Of a stretch of DNA of 64,000 bases, positions 12,780 to 26,100 are shown one piece after another. Position 1 is the first letter of the stretch; each line of letters begins with the position of its first letter. Under the pieces are notes generated by a model that did not search any database, was not told the origin of the DNA, and saw nothing but the letters and a program-made list of their open reading frames with translations. A program made the translations under genes and the position numbers. This stretch comes from Macrosoma leucophasiata (lineage: Eukaryota; Arthropoda; Insecta; Lepidoptera; Hedylidae): NCBI GenBank assembly GCA_036365455.1, contig JAWQUS010000017.1, forward strand, positions 8,680,001 through 8,744,000, in the 5' to 3' direction.

Positions 12780-13137
12780 CCACCTATGCAACTTATAATT
12801 TATAAGTTAAAATCCACAAATTTAAATATTGAATAAAAATTTAAAATACAGGACACGATATGCCACATAGTCTTAGGAAAACTTAACACAAGTTATAAAT
12901 TCACGTGAAAAAAAAGCCTTTACAGTGAACTTGAATTTTCGATAATGGCGGATTTGGCAGATTATTTTCAAAATGGCGAGTTCTATCATGAATGAAGCAC
13001 GACGTCACACGTGACGTAGAACGAGACAGCCACGTACATTATGGCAAAATTACATAGTGCGATAGAGAAAGTTGCAAATGATGAAAAATGACTCGAGTTG
13101 GCAAGGGCTTAAGTCTGAGGTGAAAGTAAGTAAAAAA

Positions 13138-13345
13138 ATGCTCATAAAATAAAAACTGATGGGCCTATCTGGATCAAATTTTTATGAGAGCAATTCGAAA
13201 CTATTACTTATTAAGAATTACGTAAATCGGTCCAGTAATGTCGACGAATTTCACGAACATACATAAATATATATATAAATATATAATATATATATATACC
13301 GGTCGAATTGAGAACCTTCTCGTTTTTTGAACTCGGTTAATAACT
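13138..13345 (+). repeat. interspersed repeat ending CGGTCGAATTGAGAACC
   Basis: A passage with the phrase on unknown-base substitution and an AT-rich tail runs into CGGTCGAATTGAGAACCTTC, a string often seen at ends of lepidopteran interspersed repeats. An internal (TA)-rich tract lies at 13267-13300. Borders are approximate. Confidence 0.45.
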
Positions 13346-13898
13346 GATTACTAATCCATATGTAACAGACACCATATATTACCCCTTGACATACGACATA
13401 AAATTGCGGATGTGTCATTTTACGCTAAGATAGTTCAATCGAAGATTGATTGCTCTGACTTGCTGGCTTATGTTTAGTTGAAGGTACCATTAAAATCTTC
13501 GTGTAGGCGTGCATGCCTATATATCTCCCAATGTTCGACCAACAGGCAAAATTCATTTTTCATACGGTGTACACATTACGTCAATAAATTGATTGAAAGC
13601 CCCGAGATTGATTTGTTTAATAGTTCACCTACACTATTTAAAAATACAATGTCGAGGTTACGGTTTGAATGCAGTTCAGTAGATATAGGTAAATGCAATT
13701 TTTCACTGAGTAGGAGCCTATTGTCCCCGTGGCACAGGGACACGGGGCTCGGGGACAGCGGGAATAGTCATGCATTTTTACTTTCTTTTTTTTACTGTTC
13801 CTAAAAACGTGCTTTTATAGATATTTATATGCGAAAACATATTGGTTAACATTATAATTGGTGTTTAGTTTTTAATTAAGCCTCTATTTAGACATCAA

Positions 13899-13955
13899 TA
13901 AAAAAAAACTTTTTCCTAAAATAAAAAAAAAAACTTTTTCCTAAAATAAAAAAAC
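13899..13955 (+). repeat. two-copy tandem repeat (~27 bp)
   Basis: AAAAAAAACTTTTTCCTAAAAT occurs twice in immediate succession. It lies just downstream of the DNMT1 3' end and may be simple slippage. Confidence 0.8.
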
Positions 13956-14122
13956 AGGTAAGATGTGGACGGACGGTAGGGAACGGCTATCATTATTCAA
14001 ATATGAGGTAAGATCATGTCTGTCCACATGTATAATTTCGCGAAAATTTTAAAAATTAAATAAAAATGTCAATTGTGTTTTTCATTCTGTCATCTAATAA
14101 AAGTATTATATAAAAGTTACAG

Positions 14123-14128
14123 TTTATT
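14123..14128 (-). terminator. DNMT1 polyadenylation signal AATAAA
   Basis: On the minus strand AATAAA lies 23 bp past the DNMT1 stop codon (14151). Its position is right for cleavage shortly after, though no transcript evidence is available. Confidence 0.55.
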
Positions 14129-14150
14129 ATATATTACATTGATTACGCAG

Positions 14151-17100
14151 TCATTGCAACAATGAGGCATTCAAAGCTTTCTTAATTTCCCTCCCTAGTG
14201 CAGCTCCAAGCGGTGGAGGAACGGCATTTCCAATCTGCAAATAATAAACAGTTTATGAGTACCTGTTTACACTCAAATCAGTGTGACATGTTATGTGTGT
14301 CACATGTTATTTTAAAGAGCTAGAATTGGGATCTGACATGGGGGCGGGGCCTATTCAAAAAAATCAAACATGGCGCTGACAAATTGCATGGCCGGTGCAT
14401 ATAACACGGAAATACATGATATTATAGCCTATGACTTTTGCGTAAATATCAATAGTAGGTATGTCCGTGAATCGCGATAGTATTTGTCTTTGGGCTGGTG
14501 AAAATCGTGCTTAAAGAAATTTTATTGAGGGTGAAAGAGTTTTACACGCGGGACACATCGTGAAGTGCGGTAGAAATAATGAAATCGGGCGACAACCAAA
14601 CACGCTAGACTTCTTGGCATTGTGTTTACAAACTTCACAAATCAGAGAAAGTATGCAGGAAATCGAAGGCCAAATAAAAAATGGATTGATAACACTTATC
14701 AAATGTTCGTGTAAGTCTGGCTTGGGAAACAGACACATTACAGAAACGTCTTTCGTTATTTAGGTACGCCCCTTACGACAAGAGTTTAATTAATGTGAAA
14801 ATTGTTAAAGGAGTTTGGACGTCGATTTATTTTTTTTAAATAGAATGTCATTGTCATATACATTTTTGTTAGAATTTTTACGTCTTAGTTACGAATAAAT
14901 CGATCCTATGAAAATTAATAAATAATTATTTTTCATTAAAACACGAACCTCAACATGGTAGCAGAGCGTTCAGAACGATAAGTAAAGTTCGCTATAAAGG
15001 CTTACTGCAGCAAAAATTGAATGAGTATATATTTTTTTTACGGAAAGTTCACATACGTTAAGACCCTCAAACAAGTCATCATGCAGTCAGGCATGAAGAT
15101 GGAGATTGGAAACCTAGATGGGAATAATTACAAGGTATGGAAATATAAAATTCAATTGCTGTTACGTACTGCACCTGGAGCGTTAGAGGCTGTAAATGGA
15201 ACTCTAACAAAGCCAAACCCTCCCGACAAAGAATGTTCAGCTAAAGCTCTTGCAGATTACAATGCAGAACTAGAACATTTTAGCAAGGTCGATAGTATCG
15301 CATTGCTTATGATAATTACGAATATGACTGAGGATACTCTATAAAAAGTGATGAGGTGCTCAAGTGCAAAGATGATGTGGGATGAACTAGCGAGACTATA
15401 TGATGGTTGTTCAGATGATCGTGCCTACGATTTATGTATGCAATTCTTTAAGTACACGAAAGATCCAATTCATGATATGGCGACTCATATGTCATATATG
15501 AAAAATCTATGGCATGATTTAAATAAAGAATTATCTTCTCAAATGACAGAAAATTTACCAGAAATTTTGATAATATGCAAAATTTTGGAAACTTTACCAG
15601 AAGATTACTTCACTTTTAAATCAAGTTGGTTACTCATGTCGAAGAATGATGGAAACTTAGAAAGTCTGACAACACAGTTGTGCGCCCATGAACGAGCTTT
15701 GACGAATAAAACAGATACTAGCACAAGTCAAGAGGAAGCCTTATATGTCAATACGAAAGTTAAAAAGAATAAGCAAGTACAAAAGAAATTTGAGAATTGT
15801 AAGTGCAATTACTGTGGAGAAATTGGGCATAGAGTACGGAAATGTAAGAAATGGATTTCTGACGGAAAACCACCAAAGATTACTAACAACAGCACCAACT
15901 TAAATCTAGTGCTAATGCATATAAACACAGAACCAGCTTTAAATACTGCTATTGCTGAAGATTATGACACATGGTATGTGGACAACGGTGCGACAAGCCA
16001 TGTTACTTTCAGAAATGATATTTTTGTCAATTTCGAATTCTTCAGAGATAATTTTACAGTAACAATAGCAAACGGTTGTGTAATTAAGGCAATTGGCAAA
16101 GGATCAGTTGATATAGAAGCTAAAGTCAATGGTAAGACATCAAGAATTAGATTGACTGATGTATGGTATGTTCCTGATATAAAGAGAAATCTATTTTCGG
16201 TTTTGGCTGCACAAGACATATTAAACAAAAGCATGTTTATGTCAGATAGAGAAACCTGTTCACTCAAAGTTAATGGAAAAGTTATGCTCGTAGGTAAAAG
16301 AGTGAAGAATGGAGGTTTATATAAACTACATGTTCATACACTGAAGAACATAACTCCAAATTTGAACACTATTAGATCGACAGATAATAATATCCTGCAA
16401 CTATACCATGAACGGTTTGCTCATCAGAATAAAAGACATGTAAAGAAAGTAATAGAAAAGGAATTCGGCATTAAGGTTAATCTAGATTCTGAATTATGTA
16501 CCGGATGCATATATGGAAAGATGCACAGAAGGAAGTTCGGAACAAGAGATAGAGCTAATAATCCCGGAGAAAGAATACATACGGATGTTTGTGGTCCTTT
16601 TCCTAATTCTTTCAATAAGTATAAATATTTTCTTTTGTTCAAAGATGATTACAGTAAGAACAGACATGTGTACTTCCTAAGACATAAGTCTGAAGTTCAT
16701 ATGAAGCTAGAACAAATGATAAAGGAATGTAAAATAAATGGAAACAGTGTAAAAGAAATCATCAGTGACAATGGAGGTGAATTCGGCAATGAAAAAGTAA
16801 GACAAATACTACATAGAGAAGGTATAAAACAAAGGTTGACTATGCCTTACACACCACAACAAAATGGGTGTAGTGAGCGAGAAAATAGAACTTTGGTTGA
16901 GGCCGCTCGTAGTATGATGCATGCTCATGAAGAATTACCCGTTGCATCTTGGGCAGAACTAATTATGACAGCATCTTATATTTTTAACAGAACTGCTCCA
17001 ACTTCTGAAGAAGAGAAGTCACCACATGAACTCTGGTTTAATAAGAAACCATCAATTAAACATTTGATGATAATTGGCTCCGAGTGTTACGCCCATGTAC

Positions 17101-20100
17101 CCAAGCAGAAGCGAACAAAGTTGTCAAGGAAAGCTCAGAAATGTATATTGATTGGTTATGACGGAAACGATGGGTACAGACTTTTGTCTAATCAAAATGG
17201 CAAATATAACCTGATCAGATCTAGAGACGTAACATTTAAAGAAAATGTCATTGAATCAGTAGGTCTAGAACAAGAAGAACTTGAACATAAGAAAGTGATA
17301 GACATTCATGTACCAATTGACACAGAAAATCATCCAATGCATGAAGCAAGGGAGGATAATAGTAATCATAGAGAATTTCGTACCAATGATAAACCTAATT
17401 ATATTGATGTGCTTCTTGAATCGAATGATTTATTTGAAAGAAATGGTGATTCAGATTCAGTTCCAGTCTCTTCTAATATAGAACCTGTTTCAGAGACCTC
17501 TAGACATTGCGACCAGAGATCTGAAGATCAATCAGTTTTACCTACATCCTTGGAGTATGAATTTATTTATTTATTTATTTATTTATACACTTTATTGTAC
17601 ACCAGAAAACTTAACCAATTATAAAAGCTAGAAAAGAAATAAAAGTACAAAAGGCGGTCTTATCGCAAAAGCTGCGATTTCTTCCAGACAACCTTTTAGT
17701 CAGGAACATAAAGAAAGAAATTATTTATTTGCCGGTAGGGTGTACTGAGCAATAATAAAGATTTAAAACGCAATAATAATACTAAATGAATAGATAATTA
17801 CGCAACGAGGAGAAATATTATAATTATTTATACATTATGAAAGAGCAATGCATGACCAAAAGATAAAGTTAAAAAGTTTTAGAAAAAGAGGTAAAGAAGA
17901 AGGATGAAAAAGGATAGATAGTTACAGAGTCTGAGTTAAATAAAAATCTTTGACCTTATGTTTAAAGGAAACGACAGTTTGGGCTTGCCGAACTGTCGTT
18001 GGTAAGCTGTTCCAAAGATGAACAGCTTCTACAGTAAAAGATTTTGAATAGAATTGAGAAGAATGCTTGGGAATGTGAAGCTGAAGGTTTTCAGAGGATC
18101 GAAGGGAATGTGAATGGGGGAGGCATAAGTACTGGAAACGTTCTGTAAGGTAAAATGGAGCATTCGGATTGAATAGAACACAGTATAAAAGTGAAAGAAT
18201 GTGGGTGTTCCGGCGAAGATGAATTGGGAGCCACTTGAGTTTATCACGGTAGCTGGAGATGTGGTCATATTTGCGCAAACCAAATATAAACCGAATGAAC
18301 ATGTTTTGGAGACGCTCAAGCTTATTAAGTTGCTCCTGGGTTAAATCAAGGTAGCAGACATCAGCATAATCAAGAATTGGAAAAAGTAGAGAGTGTGCAA
18401 GCGCAATCTTAGTAGACACCGGAAGAAATCCTCGCAACCTCCTCAAGGAACCAATCGCGGAAAACGTCCTCCTGCTGACTTCAGCAATCTGTTAAGACCA
18501 AGGGAAATGTGAATCAAATAAGATACCTAAGTTTTTAACCGTTTGACTAAAAGGAATTTGTACATTTTCTAAATTAAGTTGGGGTAAACAGTCTCAGTCA
18601 ATTTTATGTATGAAACGTGAACTGCCAATAATTATTGATTTAGTTTTCTCAGGATTTAATTTAAGTCCGTGCGCGTGACTCCAAAGTGAGATACGAGCTA
18701 GGTCAGTATTGATAATATTAATAGCGCCTGGTAGATTTACTGAATTTTTCTGAAGAAGGAAATGAAGTAGTTGAAATGCCAGAAGATTTAGATCAGATAG
18801 GTGGAATATCTTTAAGAGAAATTTAAGATGAAGGTCAAAGGACTTATCAGTTAAGGAATAGATCCAAGATTAGACCATCGATCAGATATAATGACTATGT
18901 AAAGATGTCATACGCTGAAAGAAGATCCAACTACGTACAAAGAAGCTGTGACAAGTCCTCAAAGAGAACAATGGCTAAAAGCTATGGATAGTGAGATAAA
19001 ATCTCTCAAAGAGATGAAGACGTGGATTTTAGTACCACTATCAAAAGACAGAAAAACGATTTCCTGTAAATGGGTATACAAGACTAAAACCAATGCTGAT
19101 GGATCTCTAGACAAATTCAAAGCTCGGCTTGTTGCTCGAGGATACATACAGAAGAAAGGAATAGATTATGAGGAGACATTTAGTCCAGTGGCCAAAATGA
19201 CAATAAGATCAGTATTGAGCATTGCTGCAAATGAAGGTCTAAATTTAACTCAATTCGATGTTTCTACAGCCTTTCTTAATGGTACGTTGAATGAGGAAAT
19301 TTATATGAAACAGCCGGAAGGCTATAGTGATGGCACAGGTAAAGTTTGTAAACTAAAGAGAAGCCTCTATGGATTAAAACAAGCACCTAGATGTTGGAAC
19401 CGATGCATAGTAGATTATTTGAAAAGTATTGGATTTAATCAATGTGATAATGATCCATGTGAACAAACAAGGAACACTAGTAGCAATAAAATTATATAGG
19501 CTCTCTATGTTGACGACGGACTTGTAGGAAGTAAGAACCCTAAGGATTCAGATAAATTTATTTTAGAGCTGAAGAGAAGGTTCAAGATAACTGCAAAGCC
19601 ACTTACATACTTTTTAAGTCTCGAGATTGACAAAACGGAAGATGGCGTGAGATTATCACAAAAGCACTATGCATCCAAAGTCATAGATCGCTTTGGAATG
19701 ACGGACTGTAAGCCCGTATCAACACCAATAATAAAAGATGGACCTACAGAATCTGAAAATGGTACTGAAGAGGTAAACTCTTTTCCTTATAGAGAAGCTG
19801 TGGGAGCCTTACTTAATGGTAGAAAGTAGTTGTCAAAGTTAAGCGCATTCTAAGATATGTAAAAGGAACTTTAGACTCGAGCATCATTTATAAGAAAGGC
19901 TACAGACAGGCATTTTAGAATGCTACAGCGACTCAGATCACGCAGGAGATATGACAACAGGACGTTCGACGTCTGGCATCATATGTATGTACTCAGGAGC
20001 TGCTATATCCTGGTGTAGTCGAAAATAGACCTGTGTTGCTATATCGAGCACTGAAGCTGAATTAGTGGCATCTAGTGAAGCAGCAAGAGAAATTGTATGG

Positions 20101-23100
20101 CTTAAGAGATTATTCGGTGAAATATCAAGCCTGAAAGAAGTACCCAAGCTTAAGGTTGATAACATAGCTGCCATCAGAATTTCCCAAACTCTTGATATGC
20201 ATAGACACATCAAGCATATTGCTATAAGACATTTCTATATCAGGGAACTTGTGACGTATGGCGATATATGCGTAGAATATGTGCCAACGGAATTCCAACT
20301 GGCTGACATCCTGACTAAAGCTCTACATAGGCCAAGAATTGCAATTATTGACAATATCCAAAAAAAAATCGTATGAAAAAAAGCTTGTAGTTCTATCTCC
20401 AGTTGTTGTCCAATTTGCTTGTTTTACCAAAAGATGGAAGCAGTAAACGTCGTGGTCCTCTTTTTATTTTACCATCAAGTGACCGTATGACATATACGGT
20501 CACTTGATGGTAAAATAAAAAGAGGACCACGACGTTTACTGCTTTACACATTATCTTGTCTAAAAGATTCAATACTCTTTTCCGATTACTACATTTAGTA
20601 CTAACATTTAGTAAAATAACCTAGACCGTCGGCGTGCGAACCTACTCTACCTGAAGACATCCATGTACAGTACGCGCAAAACTTAAATGCAACTGCGGCA
20701 TTTGGCATTTGGAAGGCCAGTCGCCTAGTAGTAAAAAAACCCGGACAAGTGCGAGTTCGTAGAAATGGTCAATTTTCTTCGTTTTTCTTAAATAACTTCA
20801 ATTTTGTTTATGCAAAAATTATTAAAAAAATATATCTGAGATGCTGACAACAACCTCTTTCATTTGATATGTCACACGACACAGTATACGATATATTTTT
20901 TAATTTTCTGATTTACCCCCCGAAAGTGGCCCCTGTTTAAAAATTATTATTTTACTTGACGTGTTCACCTTTGGGTCACCAATTTACATATATTCATCAA
21001 ATTTCAACTCAATCGGTCGAGTAGTTTCGGAGCAAATTGGCTGTGATAGACGGACAGACAGACAGACAGACGCACGAGTGATCCTATAAGGGTTCCTTTT
21101 TTCCTTTTAAGGTACGGAACCCTAAAAAGGTCAAGGGGTAAAATTACCGCCACTCACACAACACTCAAGAAAAAAGCTAACTACTCCCACATTTTTCCTT
21201 CTCACGTATCTCTTCTTCACCATCAAATCGCCAACTTCGCAGTGACTACTAACAGGCTTCACGGATGAATTTAAGTTTTGCGCGAACTATATGTCTTCTA
21301 TTTTTTTACTTACCTGCCGATGTTTGTCTTGTACAGAACCAGCAAATAAATATGTGTCGCGGAAACCTTGCGAACGAGCACATTCCCTCACTGACACAAC
21401 GCGGTTCTGTTCGGGGTGCAACACGCGCCCTTGCTTGCCCATCGGCTCTGGGTCCGTCACCGTCGTGCTGAAGTACCCATCCCAACATACTCGACCTGTA
21501 AAATAGACAATCGTTTATTACTACTAATTCATTACGCTGTAAAAATAAAAACCCGTACAGTAGATACAGTAAGTGAAACCCGTAAACATGTATAATTTGC
21601 ACTTCACCTAACAGTTAGTAGTTTGTGGTGAATCCTAAATTTTCAAAGAATTGTCCGCTTATACAACAACGGTCAAATATAGCTTTTATTACCATTGTAA
21701 ATTAATATTCTTTTATAGTCGACTAAATACAGATGATTTTGGAAGGCCCACTCCTAAGCTAGATTCTTAAATACACCTGTGCATACGAAAGCTAAAAATG
21801 ATCATGTTACCGTATAGGCCGGCCCAGTTGTTGTGCCTGTTGGCGGTGTGGGGCAGGCACCAGGGGATGAGTGTGTTCTCCTGCTTATCGTTGGGTGAGC
21901 ACGAGCGGCCCTCCGCACAAGCGCACACACCGCGCAGTTTACCCGTGGACGACCGCCCGTTTTTCTTGTCGTGGTACCGGTACTGCAACACCTGGTACAC
22001 ATTCCCATAGTTAATATTTAACTCGCGAACATGTAGCGCATACTGACATGAGTCAGGACAAATCTTGGATCAGTTGAAGGAATTAAAAGATTTAATGTGT
22101 AAAATCGGTTAAATTTTATTTTATTTGAAAATTTGATTTTTATTAATACCTATTGAATAATAAGCGCGCATGGCCCGGCGGCTGGTGTAAATCGTAAGCG
22201 ATCTACTCGGTTAAGCACTACGGGCGCGGTCGGGAAGTGTGATGGGTGACCGCTAGTGGAAAATTAAATGCGCGTTTCCGTGCTTCGGAGGGCACGCTAA
22301 GCCGTCGGTCCCGGTTGCTATCGACACATAGCAGTCGTTAAACCTTGTCGGAGGCCTTATGGGCGGTTTGAAAATATCCGACAGCGGGTTGGCCACTAAC
22401 CCACCCACCTCCACCAATCCGCATTGGAGCAGCGTAGTGGAGTAAGCTCCAGGCCTCCCCCCAAAAAAAGGGGAGAGACTCGTGCACAGCAGTGGGACGT
22501 ATAATGGGTTGCCATTATTAAGTTTTGAGTTATCTTACTACTCTGTGCACAGGTCTCATATTTACTAGGAAACAAAATAAAAGAGAATGTGCTATTCTTA
22601 ATTTGATATTGTTCTATGCTAATTCAGAAAATACTTAGAAACTTTTTTGTATTACGAATATAGGCAGACAATTAGAACATAATTATGATATAATCAGTCA
22701 TATAATTTACATACCTTACATTTAGTTCCATCTGACAAGGTAACTGATATATTGGGAAGATCTCTCCAGTCAGACCCAGGCACTGTAGGTATTCTGCAGA
22801 TCCTTGCTTGTATGAGTGGTGCCATGTTTTTGCATATATGGTCACGTAATTTTGCGCTTTCGTCTTTACTACGAACGAGACGTTGGAAATAGCTCTCTGG
22901 CATGGAACCATAATCAATTTCTATAATTTTAGCACCATTACATATCCGTGGCAAATCACTCATCGCATCGTGTATAGTGCACGTACGTCTTGGAGCCGAT
23001 TCATCCCATTTGATGTTAGTGGAGAATCGTTTGCCATCTATAGTAGTTGTTAAAGAACATGCTCGCCTGCTAAATACATGAGTGGGTTCTGGATAAAGAG

Positions 23101-26100
23101 GTAGCTTATAACCCGGAGCAGCTGCCAAAATAATCAGTCTTCTCCTTGTTTGCGGAACTCCATAATTTCCAGCCTGAACTATACCGAATGTACACTGATA
23201 ACCCATATCTAGCAAAGCTCTGAGAGTAAGCTTCAAAACCATTCCCTTTTTGAAAGCTACGAAATTTCTAACATTTTCAAGAATAAAATATTTAGGTCTA
23301 TAGTAGTCGCAAAATGACAAGTATGAAGCAACCAAGGAATTTTTGAAATTAGAATATTCTCTAGAATTGAATCGATTCATTCCTGAAAATCCTTGACATG
23401 GTGGGCCACCACAGAGAAGTTCTACTTCTCCCTGCATTGGAAGTCTCGAGCCATTTGCACTGTGAGTTTCCCCTGTCATTGCATGCTTTAGTAAAGCATT
23501 ACAATCTTCATTAAAAACTATACAGTTCTTGTTATTAAGAGCATATGCATGTGCAGCAGCTTCTACATTTTCAATAGCCCATTTGCATTCTGCTACACCT
23601 GATTGGTGTAGTCCTTCGGATAAACCACCACATCCTGCGAAAACGTCTAAAGTTCTTAATGGTCTAATATTGGCATCTAATGCTGTAACAATATTTTCCA
23701 GGGGCTTGCTGGATTTGCCTTTTCCTTTTCCTTTATCCTTACTTTTATCTGTACGACCAACAATTGTAGCATGATGAGGTACATCTTCAAATTGTCCTGT
23801 TTTCTTGTTAAACGCCGTTCTAAAGTAAAACCTATTTGGATCCTTCTCTAGCCATTCATGTATTGAATCTTGCTTAGGAATGTTATTTACATATGTCAAA
23901 TAACAGGGACCTACAACGGCTGAGAAAGGAATTTCTTTAAGTTCGTTACTCCAATAAAGAACATTGAGGTCCTCATGCTGTGGAAATCTGCTTGTAGTAT
24001 TTTCCGGTCTAAATAACACATTAACCTTAAGATAAATATCCTGTGGTACAATAAGTGGTCCATCGCCAGCTGCCGTTACAGCAGAAATGTAGCCTATACA
24101 GAATGGTTCACCTGTATCTAAATTAGAACCACGCATATTGTTGTCACTTTTTCTGTAATATTCAGGATATATATCTTCATCTACTTTTTCTAATTTTACT
24201 TTAGAATTATTGTTAACGTTGTTTGTTTTGAATTTGAATGTCCCTGGTTTAAGGAGAACACCAAGTCCTTTCTTATAGTCAAAATCATGCCATCTTACTG
24301 AAGTCCATTCTGTTCTATTGGCTTCTACAATGTTTGACTTATCTAAGATTTTGCCTGAAACTTTAGGGATATCCTTTGCATCTCTTTTAGTTTTACGTTC
24401 ACATGAAGGACAGAATCTATGCTTTCTCAAGTCATTGGGGCAGGCGGGATCTACCGGTATGTCTTCAAACCTTGCCGTGAATCGCTCATAATATTTTTGA
24501 TAAAAATATGTCTTTCCGTCATCTTCGAAAAATTCCTCGTTAACTTCTTTGCCACCCATTCGAAACCAATCATCAGATGCCTCCTTTTTCTCTACGTGGG
24601 CTTTTCTCAAAATAGACGAAAGTGGAGCGCCGTGGCAACATCTATCACCTAAAAATATTTCTCTAGGGTCGCCAACTTCTCCTAAAACAGTATCCGAAGA
24701 TCTAATAAAGACTTCAGCATGGAAATATCCACTTTTTGGGTTGATAATTTCTTTCCACATGTATGTCACTCGAGCTACTAACGCTGGAATGTTTGATTGT
24801 GAAGTTTCAACCATGACAAAATCTCCCACTTCCAGTTCTGATCCTTCTATTTCAACCTTATTATAATAAACTTTTGTAGCGTCAGCCTTGGTTGCTTCAC
24901 CAATCCATTTGATTTTTCTGTTATTGGATGCTGTTAATTTTACTGGTAATGCATCATCTATTTTATCATGTTGTTTTCTTTCAATCATCTGACGATACTC
25001 TTCCTCGTCCTCTGGTTCCGAATCTTCGGCTTGTTCTACAGCCATGTTCGGACATAATCTGCGAACACAAGCCTTCTTAGTACGTCCATGACCACCGAAT
25101 TTAGCCATAGCTCTGCAAGCATTACATTCACCGCAATCAGGTAACTGACAAGCTTCACATACGCCACATCTTTTCCTTCGTAAAACTAACTCATGGTTTG
25201 TTTTATCTAATTGATTTGTAAAAAAGCTTTCAAAAGTTTTTCTTACAAGTGGTGTAGTAGTAGCTTTAGTCCAAGCTTTTTTGTCAACTTTCTTATAATT
25301 TATTTTAGGTCGAATTTTCCGTTTTCCAAACTTTATCCCCATCAATTTTATTATCTCTCTCATACAAGGCAATGTTATTAATGGTTCGTCGTCTTCGTCT
25401 GCCTCTAAGCTAACAACTTGATCGCAAACAAATTGAGCATGTTTATGAAGCATTTCTTCAGACATTTTTTTATCATCAAGTTCTGGTATAGTGGCTTCTC
25501 TCAATACTTCGAGTAAGTCTTCATATGTAGGTTGTAAGTAATGATATTCTTCGAGAAATTCGACAACAACTTTACTTAACCATATTTTTTCATATAAATT
25601 GTTCATGAGAGGTGTATATTGTGAACTTGGTTTCAATAAATTATATTCCCCAAATTCAGTAGATAATGTAATGCAATTTTTCCTACCACCATCAAAGCCA
25701 TGAATGAACCTGTAATACATAAATGAGTGTGTAATTAAAAAAAATATAATACGTGGTGTACAAAACGAATTCAAAGTATACTTATACTATAACAGAACAA
25801 ATATGACAAGTTCCATTAGTCTAAGGACTAGTAGTAGTGTAGTTCAAAACTTTATACATCTTTTGAATATTGAATGGAACCATAAAAATTGTAAAAATCT
25901 ATCACATTAATGCAATGACTGATCTTTCTCGGTCATTTCGACATTTCCTGATGAAAGGATTATAAGTTTTTATCTATGTTTTAGCTACCATCTCTTTTTT
26001 ACACAAACAAACGCAATAAATGCAATCATAACAAACACTCACACTTTCATACAGACAATGCTTGCGGTTTGATTGGTCGGTGGAATCATAGGTGCCGAGC

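Larger units (their letters stand above)
14795..20376 (+). mobile_element. Ty1/copia LTR retrotransposon, decayed, in DNMT1 last intron
   Basis: A probable short 5' LTR (about 14795-14955, TG...CA) is followed by TGGTAGCAGAGCG at 14956, which looks like an initiator-Met-tRNA-type primer site. The order gag, protease, integrase, reverse transcriptase, RNase H identifies copia rather than gypsy. A matching 3' LTR was not found after 20376; a perfect palindrome (20439-20543) sits where one would be expected. A LINE is inserted within it (17564-18745). It is antisense to DNMT1. Confidence 0.9.

Noticed and set aside
22160..22260. Functional 5S rRNA gene
   Set aside because: Only part of the 5S sequence is present, with many changes, and it continues into a LINE-like tail; it is a SINE.
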